From Clostridiales bacterium (lineage in GTDB: Bacteria > Bacillota > Clostridia > Lachnospirales > WQUN01): a stretch of 47,154 nt of DNA. The stretch spans positions 1-47,154 of the forward strand of contig JAISGK010000076.1 of NCBI GenBank assembly GCA_031263155.1, written 5' to 3'. Below, one piece after another: positions 32,578 to 42,592 of this stretch (the first letter of the stretch is position 1; every line of letters starts with the position of its first letter). A program made the translations under genes and the position numbers. Under the pieces are notes generated by a model that saw nothing but the letters and a program-made list of their open reading frames with translations, searched no databases and was not told where the DNA came from.

Positions 32578-34797
32578 TTGATACGACTTACAAACAAAGG
32601 CGTGTTTGTACATAACGGACGGATTGCCAGCAATTACCCCATTTCACTTGACGAGGCAAAGCAGAACACCTTGGCTTACCGCATTTTGCGCTCGCACAAC
32701 GAATCGGGCGACGCGGCCAGTTTGAAGATCAAATTCGACGCGCTCGCCTCGCACGACATCACATATGTAAACATCATACAAACGGCCAGAGCGAGCGGGC
32801 TAGAGGCTTTCCCCGTACCCTATGCGCTTACCAATTGCCATAACAGCTTGTGCGCTGTCGGCGGCACGATTAATGAAGACGACCATCTGTTTGGTCTCAC
32901 ATGCGCCAAGCGTTATGGAGGCATATTTGTGCCCGCGCATTTTGCGGTAATACACCAATATATGCGCGAGATGTACGCGGGTTGCGGCAAGATGATTCTC
33001 GGCTCGGACAGTCACACACGCTACGGCGCGCTCGGTACGATGGGTATCGGTGAAGGCGGCGGCGAGTTGGTAAAACAGGTTTTGAGCAAGACATACGATA
33101 TACCCATGCCGCAAATCGTGGGCGTGAAATTAAGGGGAAAGCCGCAAGACGGCGTCGGTCCGCAAGATATAGCCCTGGTGATTATCAAAGCGGTGTTTAA
33201 GAATGGATTTGTTAAAAACAAGGTTATGGAATTTTTTGGTGACGGCATTAAAAATCTTGGTGTCGACTTTCGCAACGGCATAGATGTAATGACAACGGAG
33301 ACGACTTGCCTATCGTCCATTTGGGAGACGGACGAGGCGGTAGAGCAATATTTGGCGTTCCACAAGCGCCAGGAAGATTATAAAGAGCTGCGCGTTACCG
33401 GCACGGCTTTTTATGACGGGCTGATAGAGGTCGATCTCTCGGCTGTCGAACCGATGATCGCTTTGCCCTTTCATCCATCCAACGCATTTAAGATAAAGGA
33501 TATAAACGAGGATATTTTGCGCCAGGCGGAGCTGGAGTGCAACGAGCAGCTTGAGGGGGCGCGGCTAAACTTGACCGACAAATTTTACGATGGGCGCCTA
33601 CATGCCGATCAGGGTGTCATTGCGGGCTGCGCTGGAGGTACTGGTGATAATCTGCGCGAAGCGGCAAACATTTTGCGTGGGCAATCGATAGGAAACGACC
33701 TGTTTTCGCTGTCGATCTATCCAGCCAGCCAGCCAGTCAATTATGAAATAACCCGAAACGGTATCGCCGCCGAATTACTGTCGGCCGGGGCGACCATGCG
33801 CTCCGCTTTTTGCGGCCCATGCTTTGGAGCGGGCGATGTTCCCTTTAACAATGGCTTAAGTATTCGCCATACAACACGCAATTTTGCCAACCGCGAGGGT
33901 TCCAAGCCCACTGGGCGGCAAATTGCTTCTGTCGCTCTTATGGACGCTCGTTCCATAGCCGCCAGCGCGATTAACGGCGGCAAGATTACGCCCGCTACGG
34001 AGATCGAGTCCCCCAAAAAAACTTTTTATCTTAGCTATAACTACGCGGAGCCCAGAACCTTTTACGATAAGGTATACCGCCGAGTGTACGATGGGTTTGG
34101 CAAGCCCGATAAAAGCGTGGCTATAACGCAAGGGCCAAACATTGCCGATTGGCCGGAGTTTTATCCTTTGCCGCAACATGTGCTGCTGTTTGTCGCGAGC
34201 GTGTTAAACGATCCGGTTACCACTACGGATGAGCTAATTCCATCGGGAGAGTCGTCATCGTATCGCAGCAACCCCATCGTGATGTCCGATTTTACCCTGT
34301 CGCGCAAAGATCCAGGCTATGTACCCTACGCCAAATCCATACGCGACGCGACGGTTGACAGCAAGGTTGACCGCGCGTTAAAGTATGTCATTGATAAGTA
34401 CGCTATAGATAAAAGCGATCTATCTGTAGCCAGCGTGATTGTTAGTCGTAAACCGGGGGACGGATCAGCGCGGGAACAGGCCGCTAGCTGCCAGCGCGTA
34501 TTGGGTGGTCGGGCGAGTATTTGCCAAGAATACGCCACAAAGCGCTATCGCTCCAACCTTATCAATTGGGGGTTGCTGCCGTTTACATGTTCGGAGAGTC
34601 TTTGCGCGCGACGTGGGGATTTTATATTTATTCCCAATGTGCGCGCCAGCCTGGAAAATGGCGAAGAAAACGTAACCGCCTACCTTGGAGGCAACCGCGC
34701 TATAGAACTGTCGCTGGGCTATCTGGCGCGCGAGGAACGAGAGATTATCCTGGCCGGATGCCTGATGAATTATTATAGAGAGATGAACATGTCTTGA
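32578..34797 (+). CDS. Aconitase-family hydratase (YbhJ-like)
   Basis: 739 residues. The aconitase core shows GSDSHTRYGALGTMGIGEGG, then the iron-sulfur ligands as GCAGGTGDN and CGPCFGAGD, three Cys in the expected places. The C-terminal swivel-like region has the YRSNLINWGLLPF segment with the conserved Arg/Ser motif. It is closer to the YbhJ-type hydratases than to housekeeping AcnA/AcnB, so the substrate may differ from citrate; alternatively it could work with the isocitrate dehydrogenase-like protein of this window. TTG 32578 has GGAGGG five bases upstream; an ATG at 32497 inside nagA is less likely. Its stop overlaps the next start as TTGA. Confidence 0.82.
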   Translation: MIRLTNKGVFVHNGRIASNYPISLDEAKQNTLAYRILRSHNESGDAASLKIKFDALASHDITYVNIIQTARASGLEAFPVPYALTNCHNSLCAVGGTINEDDHLFGLTCAKRYGGIFVPAHFAVIHQYMREMYAGCGKMILGSDSHTRYGALGTMGIGEGGGELVKQVLSKTYDIPMPQIVGVKLRGKPQDGVGPQDIALVIIKAVFKNGFVKNKVMEFFGDGIKNLGVDFRNGIDVMTTETTCLSSIWETDEAVEQYLAFHKRQEDYKELRVTGTAFYDGLIEVDLSAVEPMIALPFHPSNAFKIKDINEDILRQAELECNEQLEGARLNLTDKFYDGRLHADQGVIAGCAGGTGDNLREAANILRGQSIGNDLFSLSIYPASQPVNYEITRNGIAAELLSAGATMRSAFCGPCFGAGDVPFNNGLSIRHTTRNFANREGSKPTGRQIASVALMDARSIAASAINGGKITPATEIESPKKTFYLSYNYAEPRTFYDKVYRRVYDGFGKPDKSVAITQGPNIADWPEFYPLPQHVLLFVASVLNDPVTTTDELIPSGESSSYRSNPIVMSDFTLSRKDPGYVPYAKSIRDATVDSKVDRALKYVIDKYAIDKSDLSVASVIVSRKPGDGSAREQAASCQRVLGGRASICQEYATKRYRSNLINWGLLPFTCSESLCARRGDFIFIPNVRASLENGEENVTAYLGGNRAIELSLGYLAREEREIILAGCLMNYYREMNMS

Positions 34798-35378
34798 TCG
34801 ATATTATTTTCTTTTTTTATGTACTGCTTTGCTTTTTTGTTTCCACCCGCATAATAGGGTTGAATGATCGCGATCAGCATGACGCGGACTATCTGCGGGC
34901 AGCAATGTTTTTAACTGTGCTTGCGGATTTTTGTATGCTTGTGTGGAGAGAGAATACAGTGGGCCTCGCGCTGTTTATCGCCGCGCAGTTTGTTCATTCA
35001 AAGCGATACGCGAAAGATGTGAAAAGGCTCGCGGGTGGCGGGGCCGAGATGTTTTTTTTGTGCGTGTTCGCCGCCATACTCATCTTCGCGCATATAAACA
35101 AAACGCCCGCGCGCGAAACACTTGCCGGTTTGTACGCGTGCTCCCTTCTCACAAGCGTAACGCTCTCATATATACACGCGGCCAAGATTCCCCCGCCCAA
35201 CAGGATAATGATACCACTGGGCATGACATTGTTTTTGTTATGCGATATTAACGTCGGACTTTATAACTTAAGCAGTGGCAATAATATATTTAGAATAATG
35301 ATTTGGGTGTTTTATCTGCCGTCACAAGCCTTGCTTGCGCTTAGCGCGAAGGATTACCATTTCTCTCGGGAGGCATGA
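34794..35378 (+). CDS. YhhN/TMEM86-like membrane protein
   Basis: 194 residues with about seven to eight membrane helices. Motifs resembling the lysoplasmalogenase-type YhhN family are TVLADFCMLV, IAAQFVHSKRY, LFLLCDINVGL and VFYLPSQALLALSA. The likeness is one of pattern, so activity on ether lipids is only a possibility. TTG 34794 overlaps the hydratase stop (TTGA), implying translational coupling. Nif3 starts one base after its stop. Confidence 0.65.
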   Translation: MIDIIFFFYVLLCFFVSTRIIGLNDRDQHDADYLRAAMFLTVLADFCMLVWRENTVGLALFIAAQFVHSKRYAKDVKRLAGGGAEMFFLCVFAAILIFAHINKTPARETLAGLYACSLLTSVTLSYIHAAKIPPPNRIMIPLGMTLFLLCDINVGLYNLSSGNNIFRIMIWVFYLPSQALLALSAKDYHFSREA

Positions 35379-35379
35379 A

Positions 35380-36180
35380 ATGAAGGTACAGTGGGTAATA
35401 GATCAAATGCGGTCGCTCGCTCCAGAGAATAGCGCCGTGCCATCGGATAACGTAGGTTTGCTTGTAGGCGAGACAGAGGCAAACGTTACAAAAATTCTTG
35501 TCGCGCTGGATTGCACACAAGACGTTGTGCGCGAAGCGGTTGAGTACGGCGCGGATATGATCGTAACGCATCACCCGCTTATATATGCGCCCATAAACCG
35601 CGTTAATAGTGACACAGCCGCCGGGCAAATGATCATACAGCTTATTCGGGCGGGCATTTCAGTGTATGCGGCTCACACTAATTTAGACAGGGCCTGCGGA
35701 GGGGTTAATGATTGTCTTATGGAAAAGATCGGGTTTGCCCAAAACCTGCAACTCCTGCAAGAGGGAGATTTAGATTACGGCCTGGTTAGATATGGCAGGC
35801 TGGGCAAGCCCATGACGCTCATTAATCTAGCCAAACATGTAAAAACGGTATTGAAATTGAGTGGGGTTAGATACGCGGGCGATGCCGAAACAATGATACA
35901 CAGCGCGGGGATCTGCTGTGGCGGCGGCAGCGATATGAAGTTTTTTGAAGCCGCCAAAGAAAAGGGCTGCGAGGTATTTATCACAGGGGACATAGGATAT
36001 CACGACTTCGTTGGGGCTAAACAATTAGGCATATGCCTCATCGACGCGACGCATTTCGCGAGTGAATGGCCCGTCGTGACCAAACTCGCGTCGTATTTGC
36101 GCGACCGCGCCGCAGAATCAGGGTTTGCCGCCGACATACGGGTATCTGTAGCAGAGGTAGAACCATTTGCCACTACTTAG
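35380..36180 (+). CDS. Nif3-like dinuclear metal centre protein
   Basis: 266 residues. The metal ligands of the Nif3/YqfO family are visible: VTHHPLIY (His pair), HTNLDRACGGVND (Asp), and IDATHFASEWP (His and Glu). Forms toroidal hexamers; proposed as a GTP cyclohydrolase I type 2-like or general metal-dependent hydrolase, but physiological function is unsettled. ATG 35380 follows GGGAGG and comes directly after the YhhN-like gene. The short form lacks the central PII-like insert of the longer YqfO proteins. Confidence 0.9.
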   Translation: MKVQWVIDQMRSLAPENSAVPSDNVGLLVGETEANVTKILVALDCTQDVVREAVEYGADMIVTHHPLIYAPINRVNSDTAAGQMIIQLIRAGISVYAAHTNLDRACGGVNDCLMEKIGFAQNLQLLQEGDLDYGLVRYGRLGKPMTLINLAKHVKTVLKLSGVRYAGDAETMIHSAGICCGGGSDMKFFEAAKEKGCEVFITGDIGYHDFVGAKQLGICLIDATHFASEWPVVTKLASYLRDRAAESGFAADIRVSVAEVEPFATT

Positions 36181-36210
36181 TATTATAAATATCGCGGAGG
36201 TGGTTGCCGC

Positions 36211-37851
36211 TTGTATAAGATAATGATAAAGGATCACGGAGAGATAGACGCGCCGGAAGGCTCTACGCTGTTTAACGTTGCCAATAACATCGTCGCTGAC
36301 AGGCAGCCATATGTTTTAGCCATCGTTGATCAGCGGGTGCAAGACCTGTCAGCGCAGATAGAAATGGATGGTAGCGTAGAATTTATAACCATAGCGCATC
36401 CGGAAGGCTTTCGCGCCTATCAGCGTTCTGTCGTTTTCCTTATGATCGTAGCCGCAAAATCTCTTCTAGGCCCAAAGACGCGTGTAGTTATAGAACATTC
36501 CATCAACAAGAATCTTTTTTGTGAAATACGCGACGTGGATATAACAGAGAAACTATTGCGTACTATAGAACGCAAAATGCGAGAGATGGCGCGTCGCGAT
36601 ACCCCCATTAGTAAAAATGTTTTGTCTGTAAGCGAGGCTATGAAAATCGCGGAACAGTTCGGTTACGAAGATAAGGCCGCGCTGCTGAAATATCGCAGGG
36701 TAAGTAACGTTAACTTTTACAAATTAGATGGCTATTATGATTACTTTTACGGCCCAATGCTGCCGACAACGGGGCTTATCAATAATTTTAAGCTGATTAA
36801 GAGGCAGCGCCACGGGTTTGTTTTACAAATGCCCTCACCCCAAAATGCTTATGAACTAGCCGAAATAACCCCAAACACAAAAATTTCAGAAGTGTTTGCC
36901 GAAAGCAACGAGTGGGCAAGAATATTGAATGTAGATACCGTCGGCGCGCTTAATGATCTTATATGCAGGGGGGAGGCGGGCGATATCATACGAATTAACG
37001 AAGCCTTGCACGAAAAGAAGATCGCCTACCTGGCCGACAGGATACATGATGAAAAAAAGACAATCGTTCTTATAGCCGGCCCGTCGTCGTCCGGTAAAAC
37101 GACATTCGCGCAGCGGCTGTGTATTCAACTGCGGGTGAACGGACTGCGCCCCAGTGTGATTAGTCTGGACGATTATTTTTTGGATAGGGAATACTCGCCG
37201 CGCGATGTGGAAGGCAAACTGGATTACGAGACCATAGAGGCCATAGATATAAAAAAGTTTAACGACGATTTGTCAGCCTTGCTGGCGGGTGAAGCGGTAG
37301 AAGTGCCCCGGTTCGATTTTATTGTTGGCAGACGCGCGCCCCAGGGCCGAATTATAAAATTGTTGACTGGCGATGTACTGATAGTGGAAGGCATTCATGG
37401 ACTTAACGAGCGGTTGACCGAACATATTCCGCGAGATAAAAAATTCAAAATATTCATTTCTGCCCTTACACAACTCAATGTAGACGACCACAACCGTATT
37501 CCGACAACCGATACCCGATTGCTGCGGCGCATAGTGCGTGACAACCGCGCGCGCGGAGTGAACGCGGCTCAGTCGATTAACCGCTGGTCATCCGTTTTGC
37601 GTGGTGAAAACACATTTATCTTTCCGTTTCAGGAAGAGGCGGACGGTTTTTTTAATTCCGCCTTGGTGTATGAAATGTGTGTGCTAAAGCAATATGCCGA
37701 ACCACTATTGTTTCGCGTCGAAAAAGATGAGCCAGAGTATATGGAGGCTAGGCGGCTTATAAAATTTCTGGATACGTTTTTGGGGATTGACAGTGAGGTT
37801 GTGCAGTCGAATTCGATATTGAGAGAATTTATCGGAGGCAGTTGTTTCTGA
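36211..37851 (+). CDS. Nucleoside (uridine) kinase with TGS-like N-terminus
   Basis: 546 residues. The N-terminus (about 1-60) is TGS-like (APEGSTLFNVANNI), followed by a region like the second additional domain of threonyl-tRNA synthetase (about 60-230, with VIEHSINKNLFCEIRD), then a uridine kinase/phosphoribulokinase domain with Walker A AGPSSSGKTTFAQRL (about 290) and ISLDDYFLDRE, IVEGIHGLN. This fusion is a known family in Clostridia and Thermotoga. It may phosphorylate a nucleoside to its monophosphate; the job of the synthetase-like half is unknown. TTG 36211 has GGAGG 10 bases upstream; ATG 36223 is an alternative. Confidence 0.88.
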   Translation: MYKIMIKDHGEIDAPEGSTLFNVANNIVADRQPYVLAIVDQRVQDLSAQIEMDGSVEFITIAHPEGFRAYQRSVVFLMIVAAKSLLGPKTRVVIEHSINKNLFCEIRDVDITEKLLRTIERKMREMARRDTPISKNVLSVSEAMKIAEQFGYEDKAALLKYRRVSNVNFYKLDGYYDYFYGPMLPTTGLINNFKLIKRQRHGFVLQMPSPQNAYELAEITPNTKISEVFAESNEWARILNVDTVGALNDLICRGEAGDIIRINEALHEKKIAYLADRIHDEKKTIVLIAGPSSSGKTTFAQRLCIQLRVNGLRPSVISLDDYFLDREYSPRDVEGKLDYETIEAIDIKKFNDDLSALLAGEAVEVPRFDFIVGRRAPQGRIIKLLTGDVLIVEGIHGLNERLTEHIPRDKKFKIFISALTQLNVDDHNRIPTTDTRLLRRIVRDNRARGVNAAQSINRWSSVLRGENTFIFPFQEEADGFFNSALVYEMCVLKQYAEPLLFRVEKDEPEYMEARRLIKFLDTFLGIDSEVVQSNSILREFIGGSCF

Positions 37852-37860
37852 GGTGAGTTT

Positions 37861-38694
37861 TTGATAGCTGGTGGTTTTTTAGCAGGTATAATCGCGCCCC
37901 TGGCGGTCGTTGGCGCTGCTGCCGTGACCGCAGTGGGCGCTTTGCTGTACAATGATCTGACGGTACGCGAGGAGATCGCGGTATTTGACTGGCTGCCCGA
38001 GACTCTGGACGGCCTTAGGGTGCTGCACATAAGCGACCTGCACGGCAATAGCGAGACCAAAATGAACGTGGACATATGGACGGATATAGCCTGCGCTAAA
38101 TTTGACATGGCGGTCATAACCGGAGACATGATAAAGAACCACATGACTGAGCTTAAACCGCATATGCCCGGCATTAAAAGCCTTGCGCGGCGTGTGCCTG
38201 TGTTTTACGTAGAGGGTAATCATGATAGCCTCGTATATAAAAAAATGGCAAAGACCCTGTCAAGCGCGGGGGTAATTGTTTTGGATAACGAAAGACAGGT
38301 GCGCCGTATAAACGGCGTTGATGTGCCGCTTATTGGCCTGCGCGATTATTGGACGTTAGAGAAGCAAAAGTTTTTACCCGCAAAGCGACTATTTCGTAGT
38401 TGGGCGGGCAGGTTTCATATTATCCTTAGCCACCAGCCGCAATTGTTCGACATGACAAAGGACAAATCGCTGGGGCTTATGCTTAGCGGGCATACGCACG
38501 GGGGCCAGGTGCGCCTGCCGTTTATGCCCACTCTATACGCGCCTGGGCAGGGTCTGCTGCCCAAGTACGGCAACGGATGGTACGAGCTGGGTAAAAACAA
38601 ACTTTTTATCTCCTGCGGCATAGGAACGACAGACTTCTCTCTAAGGCTGTTTAATCGCCCCGAAGTGGCGATCATAACATTGACCCGCGCGTGA
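37861..38694 (+). CDS. Membrane-anchored metallophosphoesterase (YkuE/YaeI-like)
   Basis: 277 residues. One N-terminal helix (about 1-30, Ala/Gly-rich) precedes the calcineurin-like domain with LHISDLHGN, ITGDMI, VEGNHDS, LSHQPQLFD and LSGHTHGGQVRLP, all five metal-binding blocks intact. Relatives act on envelope lipids or UDP-lipid intermediates. TTG 37861 follows GAGGTG, nine bases after the nucleoside kinase stop. Last gene of the plus-strand run and convergent with the acylation operon. Confidence 0.88.
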   Translation: MIAGGFLAGIIAPLAVVGAAAVTAVGALLYNDLTVREEIAVFDWLPETLDGLRVLHISDLHGNSETKMNVDIWTDIACAKFDMAVITGDMIKNHMTELKPHMPGIKSLARRVPVFYVEGNHDSLVYKKMAKTLSSAGVIVLDNERQVRRINGVDVPLIGLRDYWTLEKQKFLPAKRLFRSWAGRFHIILSHQPQLFDMTKDKSLGLMLSGHTHGGQVRLPFMPTLYAPGQGLLPKYGNGWYELGKNKLFISCGIGTTDFSLRLFNRPEVAIITLTRA

Positions 38695-38737
38695 AAATAT
38701 TTAGGGGAAACTCAAAAAGCCAGTTTTGCTAATTAGT

Positions 38738-40306
38738 CTAACGCTTAAACGTAGTCCCGGCATTGGCATGGGTATCCCAGCATATGGAATCCACTACCCG
38801 CCCGGTGCGGCTGTCGTAAACGACGACATTAAAACCGCGTGAGTTTTTGCTTTTTTCCGTACCATCTATTACGATATTGCTGATATTGCCGCAACGGTAG
38901 CCCGCACTTTTAACATAATATTTCATACCGTCCGGCAGTACACCTTTATAGTCAATCGTATCAACCTCGGCGTTGTCTATATCCTCGGATCGCGCCTCGT
39001 ATATCACTCGTTCGTCCTGCCAAACGCCAATGAAACTGTGACCGTATTCCTCAAACACTTTGTCAGAGTTGAACCCCATTGCCCGCATCTTTCCCAAAAT
39101 TTCCTCACCCATTTGCGCTTGGCAGTCGTCTTTTACGCTGAAGATGATTGTGTAATCGCGCACCTCCTGCGCTGTGAGTAAATCAAGGTAGAGGGACATA
39201 TTGGTTTCGCGGATAAAACACTCGTTGAACACCTCTCGTTTGTAACGGGTAAGGTCATTTTCGTAAGCGGCATAACTGGGTTCGCCTGTATGATCGGGCA
39301 GGTCGGCTAAGTTATCCCGCAGATACCGTCCGAGATACTGTGACATCGCTATACCGCCAATTATATTCATATGCGCGTTATCGTCAAACATAGTGGCAAA
39401 TGAAATTCCCGCCTGCGCGCAATAATCGCCCATATTGAAGTCAATATATTTCACGCCGTTTTGGTCGGCAAATGATTGTACAGAATTGTGCGCTTCTGCA
39501 GACCAACCGATGTGTGGCGTTTTGTAGAGTATAAGGGTTATGCCGTTTTGCTTGCACAAGTCAATCATTTTCTTTGCATACAGCAATGCTTCTGGCTGGT
39601 AATTTGCCCTGCCTGTCCCCGTATCCGTAAAACCGACAAAATTGGAGACTTCTTCGCTTTGAGGTGTTACTCTGTGCCGATAGACAAAGCCATAAAAGCC
39701 GTAATAATCTTCTAATGGTGACACCTTGGTAAACCCAAACTCTGTAAGCGTTTTCCAAGTCTGACGATACTTATTTATGGAAAATAGATAACTTAAAGTC
39801 TGATCGGTTTGCTTTTCTTTTGGGAACGCTGATAAGTGTTCCGATATTGCTTGCAGCTTGTTTTCGGACAACGGCAGTGGGTCAAAGCAAGCTCTGTAAG
39901 TTTTCTCATCAGGCTGGTAGCCTACAAGCTGATACGACTCAAGAAATACGACTTGGGGGTTTTGTTCTTTCAGCACTTCTTTGAGCAAAAAATATGACTG
40001 GTATGGCGATTGCCAAGAACCGCCGTAATTGTGCGATGCAATACCGGACACCAACCATATATCCATCGGGGAGAAGGACGTGGCGCAGGTACTTCCACCA
40101 AAGGCAATCACGTCAAGTGTGTTGGGCTTAAGGTTGTGTATGCGAAGCGCGCTCGAATACTCCACCCACGGCTCGCTTCCGACTTTGCCTATATCCCACG
40201 CGCTTGACTCACAAACTTCGATAGCACTGTAAAATACAAATGTCGCCAAAAGCAGAAAGGCAGCCGCCCTTAAAGCTATTCCAATTCTAGCGGTATGTGC
40301 AGCCAT
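38738..40306 (-). CDS. Membrane-anchored SGNH-type protein, putative MBOAT partner
   Basis: 522 residues. One N-terminal helix (about 8-30) is followed by an SGNH-hydrolase-like domain: AFGGSTCATSFSP with Ser 72 as candidate nucleophile, and FDDNAHMN (about 310-317) as the Asp/His block. The last 130 residues are of unknown type. Single-helix SGNH proteins such as DltD, AlgJ and AlgX work with an MBOAT to acylate a polymer outside the membrane. It starts two bases after the MBOAT stop, so the pair is co-translated. It could alternatively be a surface esterase. Confidence 0.78.
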   Translation of the reverse strand: MAAHTARIGIALRAAAFLLLATFVFYSAIEVCESSAWDIGKVGSEPWVEYSSALRIHNLKPNTLDVIAFGGSTCATSFSPMDIWLVSGIASHNYGGSWQSPYQSYFLLKEVLKEQNPQVVFLESYQLVGYQPDEKTYRACFDPLPLSENKLQAISEHLSAFPKEKQTDQTLSYLFSINKYRQTWKTLTEFGFTKVSPLEDYYGFYGFVYRHRVTPQSEEVSNFVGFTDTGTGRANYQPEALLYAKKMIDLCKQNGITLILYKTPHIGWSAEAHNSVQSFADQNGVKYIDFNMGDYCAQAGISFATMFDDNAHMNIIGGIAMSQYLGRYLRDNLADLPDHTGEPSYAAYENDLTRYKREVFNECFIRETNMSLYLDLLTAQEVRDYTIIFSVKDDCQAQMGEEILGKMRAMGFNSDKVFEEYGHSFIGVWQDERVIYEARSEDIDNAEVDTIDYKGVLPDGMKYYVKSAGYRCGNISNIVIDGTEKSKNSRGFNVVVYDSRTGRVVDSICWDTHANAGTTFKR

Positions 40307-40308
40307 CC

Positions 40309-41850
40309 CTAAAAACCTCCGTAAATAAAATCAGCCGGGTTGTAGCCCTCCCCGTACATACCAAACAGTAACACAGCGATAAACAGACCAAGATACAGTA
40401 CCCAACGAAATACTAGGTTCTGTCTAGCGACAATTTCCCGCACAGAGCCTTTTTGCTGATATTGGGATATTATGTAGATTAATGCAAGCCCGAATATCAT
40501 CATCCAGAAATCAAGCCTGTCCAGTCCAAGCCTATAAAGCGAGCCATCTACGAATATCCAAGGGTTAAGCTCAAATACCCTGCTCCACATTTTGAGACCG
40601 TCAGACAGGCTTAACGCCCTACCGAACGACACACTTAAAGTGAACAGACAAGCCGTGCGTAAACGCGCGAACAGCGTCCAACTCCAAGCCTCTGTGTCTA
40701 TGCGAAGCAGTTTTGTCAATCGCGAGAAAACAGGCTCAAGTAGCAATCCACCGACAATCATGACAAAGAAAAACAGCCCCGACGCGCAGATATATTTCCA
40801 AGAACCGCCGTGCCAAAAGCCTATGCCGAACCAAGTCGCGAGCATAGACGCGTAAAGGATAACATTTTTGCCCCATACTCTGCCGAACTTTTTCTTTGCT
40901 GCCTTGCCAAATTTGGTCGTAAGCGCCTTTTGCACAGGGTACATCATGTAGTCTTTAAGCCACAGACCGAGCGTAATGTGCCATCGCCGCCAAAACTCGC
41001 TCAAATTTGTTGAATAAAACGGGGTACGAAAATTCTCCGGAAGTTTTATTCCGAACATCTGTGCCACGCCGAGTACGATATCCATACAACCGCTGAAATC
41101 CGTATACAGCTGGAACACATACGCGAACGCCCCGATGATTATGTACGTTCCCGTTGGCGTCCACGTACCCTCCAATTCGCCGTCATAGATAGTGGTGACA
41201 ATTATGGCAAGCCGCTCCGCGATAACCAATTTCTTGAACAAGCCCCACAGCAAACGCTGCAAACCAAATTGAAATTCTCGTAGATTGAATTTGTGACCTT
41301 CGTATAACTGCGCTGATATTTTTTCGTAGCACGTAAAGGGACCTGATACCATCTGCAAAAAGAACCCCGCATAAAGCATAAGTTTAAGTGGATTTTTTTG
41401 CGACTCCGCTTTGCCCCACAGCACATTAGTGGTATAGCTGATTAGCATCAGCGTGTAATAGCTCATACCAAGCGGCGCAATCCAGCCAAGGTACGAGATA
41501 TTTGAACTCGGATTAATCAGGCGCGTGATAATATTGGCATTTATAATGAAAAACGAACTTTCTTTCATCAACACCAACGCCGCAATCTCAACCGCGATGA
41601 CCACAAGCGCGGTGCGGTTTTTGAGTTTGTCGTTTTTACTGCTTTCGTATTTGTTGATTAAAAGCGAGCCACCCCACGCGAGCAAGGTTTGTGCTATAAA
41701 CATTGCATACAGTGTCCACCCGCCGTTCAGGTAGAAGAACACCGTGCTTGCGATGAGCAACACAAACCAACGTGCCCTAAATGGCGTGGAGTAATATACT
41801 AGCAGAACTGTCGCCACAAATACAAAGAACCAGAATGATACTATTGACAA
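40309..41850 (-). CDS. MBOAT family O-acyltransferase (AlgI/DltB-like)
   Basis: 513 residues with about 11 membrane helices. LSEFWRRWHITLGLWLKDYM is the core MBOAT motif, and GFWHGGSWKYI holds the essential His. It would take an acyl group from a cytoplasmic donor, pass it through the membrane and hand it to a surface polymer. DltB takes D-alanine from a carrier protein, and an acyl carrier protein gene lies three genes upstream in this operon, so carrier-bound donor use is plausible. TTG 41850 follows GGGGGAG. Sixteen bases separate it from the SDR stop. Confidence 0.92.
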   Translation of the reverse strand: MSIVSFWFFVFVATVLLVYYSTPFRARWFVLLIASTVFFYLNGGWTLYAMFIAQTLLAWGGSLLINKYESSKNDKLKNRTALVVIAVEIAALVLMKESSFFIINANIITRLINPSSNISYLGWIAPLGMSYYTLMLISYTTNVLWGKAESQKNPLKLMLYAGFFLQMVSGPFTCYEKISAQLYEGHKFNLREFQFGLQRLLWGLFKKLVIAERLAIIVTTIYDGELEGTWTPTGTYIIIGAFAYVFQLYTDFSGCMDIVLGVAQMFGIKLPENFRTPFYSTNLSEFWRRWHITLGLWLKDYMMYPVQKALTTKFGKAAKKKFGRVWGKNVILYASMLATWFGIGFWHGGSWKYICASGLFFFVMIVGGLLLEPVFSRLTKLLRIDTEAWSWTLFARLRTACLFTLSVSFGRALSLSDGLKMWSRVFELNPWIFVDGSLYRLGLDRLDFWMMIFGLALIYIISQYQQKGSVREIVARQNLVFRWVLYLGLFIAVLLFGMYGEGYNPADFIYGGF

Positions 41851-41866
41851 TTATGTAATCTCCCCC

Positions 41867-42592
41867 TTAGCAACCCGCCGTAACGGCGATATTTTGCCCT
41901 GTGATGGTATCCGCTCCTGCTGACAGCAGGAACTCGAACGCGGGCGCCACGTCGTCAACCGTCAAAAGACGCTTAATTGGGCTCGCTTGTATATTGGCTT
42001 CTTTTACGATGTCTGGAACGAGCAGGAACTTCGTGTCAATCATAGACGGCGAAACTCCGTTGATCACTACGCCCTTGCTCATATACTCGGCAGACAGCGA
42101 CTTCACAAGCCCCAGCAACGCATGCTTCACGCAGGTGTACGCCGTTGAGTACGGCTTGTATGGCTCCCACACCATCTGCGATGACAGCATCAGCACGACC
42201 TTGCCGTACTTCACCTTTGCCATGAGCGGCACGAACGCCTGACAGCACATAACCGCCGAACGGAACGTAATGCCGATTTCGCGCTCAAAATCCACCCAGT
42301 CAGTCTTGGCGAATTTGACGTTGACACTACTACTACTAAGGTGTACAAAGTGGCTCGGCGCAAGATTTCCCTCAAGCACGGCTTGGATGAAACCGGCAGT
42401 GGACTTTTCGTCCGCGAAGTCAGCTTGGAGCGGAACAATCTTATCGCCAAACAAAGATTGCAAATTCTTAATAATAGAAGTTGAACTACGATAGTGGCAG
42501 ACGATTATGCCATAATTGCCCGCGACGCGCTTAATGAGCGCAGAACCAACGTCCGAACTTGCGCCTGTTACGAGCAAAATTCTATTACTCAT
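41867..42592 (-). CDS. SDR family reductase (FabG-like)
   Basis: 241 residues. TGASSDVG (9-16) binds the nucleotide, and Ser 138 with the Tyr 152-x3-Lys 156 pair (AYTCVK) makes the active site. The usual NNAG block is replaced by HLSSSSVN. The fold suits reduction of a 3-ketoacyl or 2-ketoacyl group on a carrier protein or CoA. ATG 42592 overlaps the MaoC stop by four bases (ATGA). Its placement between acyl carrier, hydratase and MBOAT genes points to trimming of the acyl unit. Confidence 0.88.
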   Translation of the reverse strand: MSNRILLVTGASSDVGSALIKRVAGNYGIIVCHYRSSTSIIKNLQSLFGDKIVPLQADFADEKSTAGFIQAVLEGNLAPSHFVHLSSSSVNVKFAKTDWVDFEREIGITFRSAVMCCQAFVPLMAKVKYGKVVLMLSSQMVWEPYKPYSTAYTCVKHALLGLVKSLSAEYMSKGVVINGVSPSMIDTKFLLVPDIVKEANIQASPIKRLLTVDDVAPAFEFLLSAGADTITGQNIAVTAGC

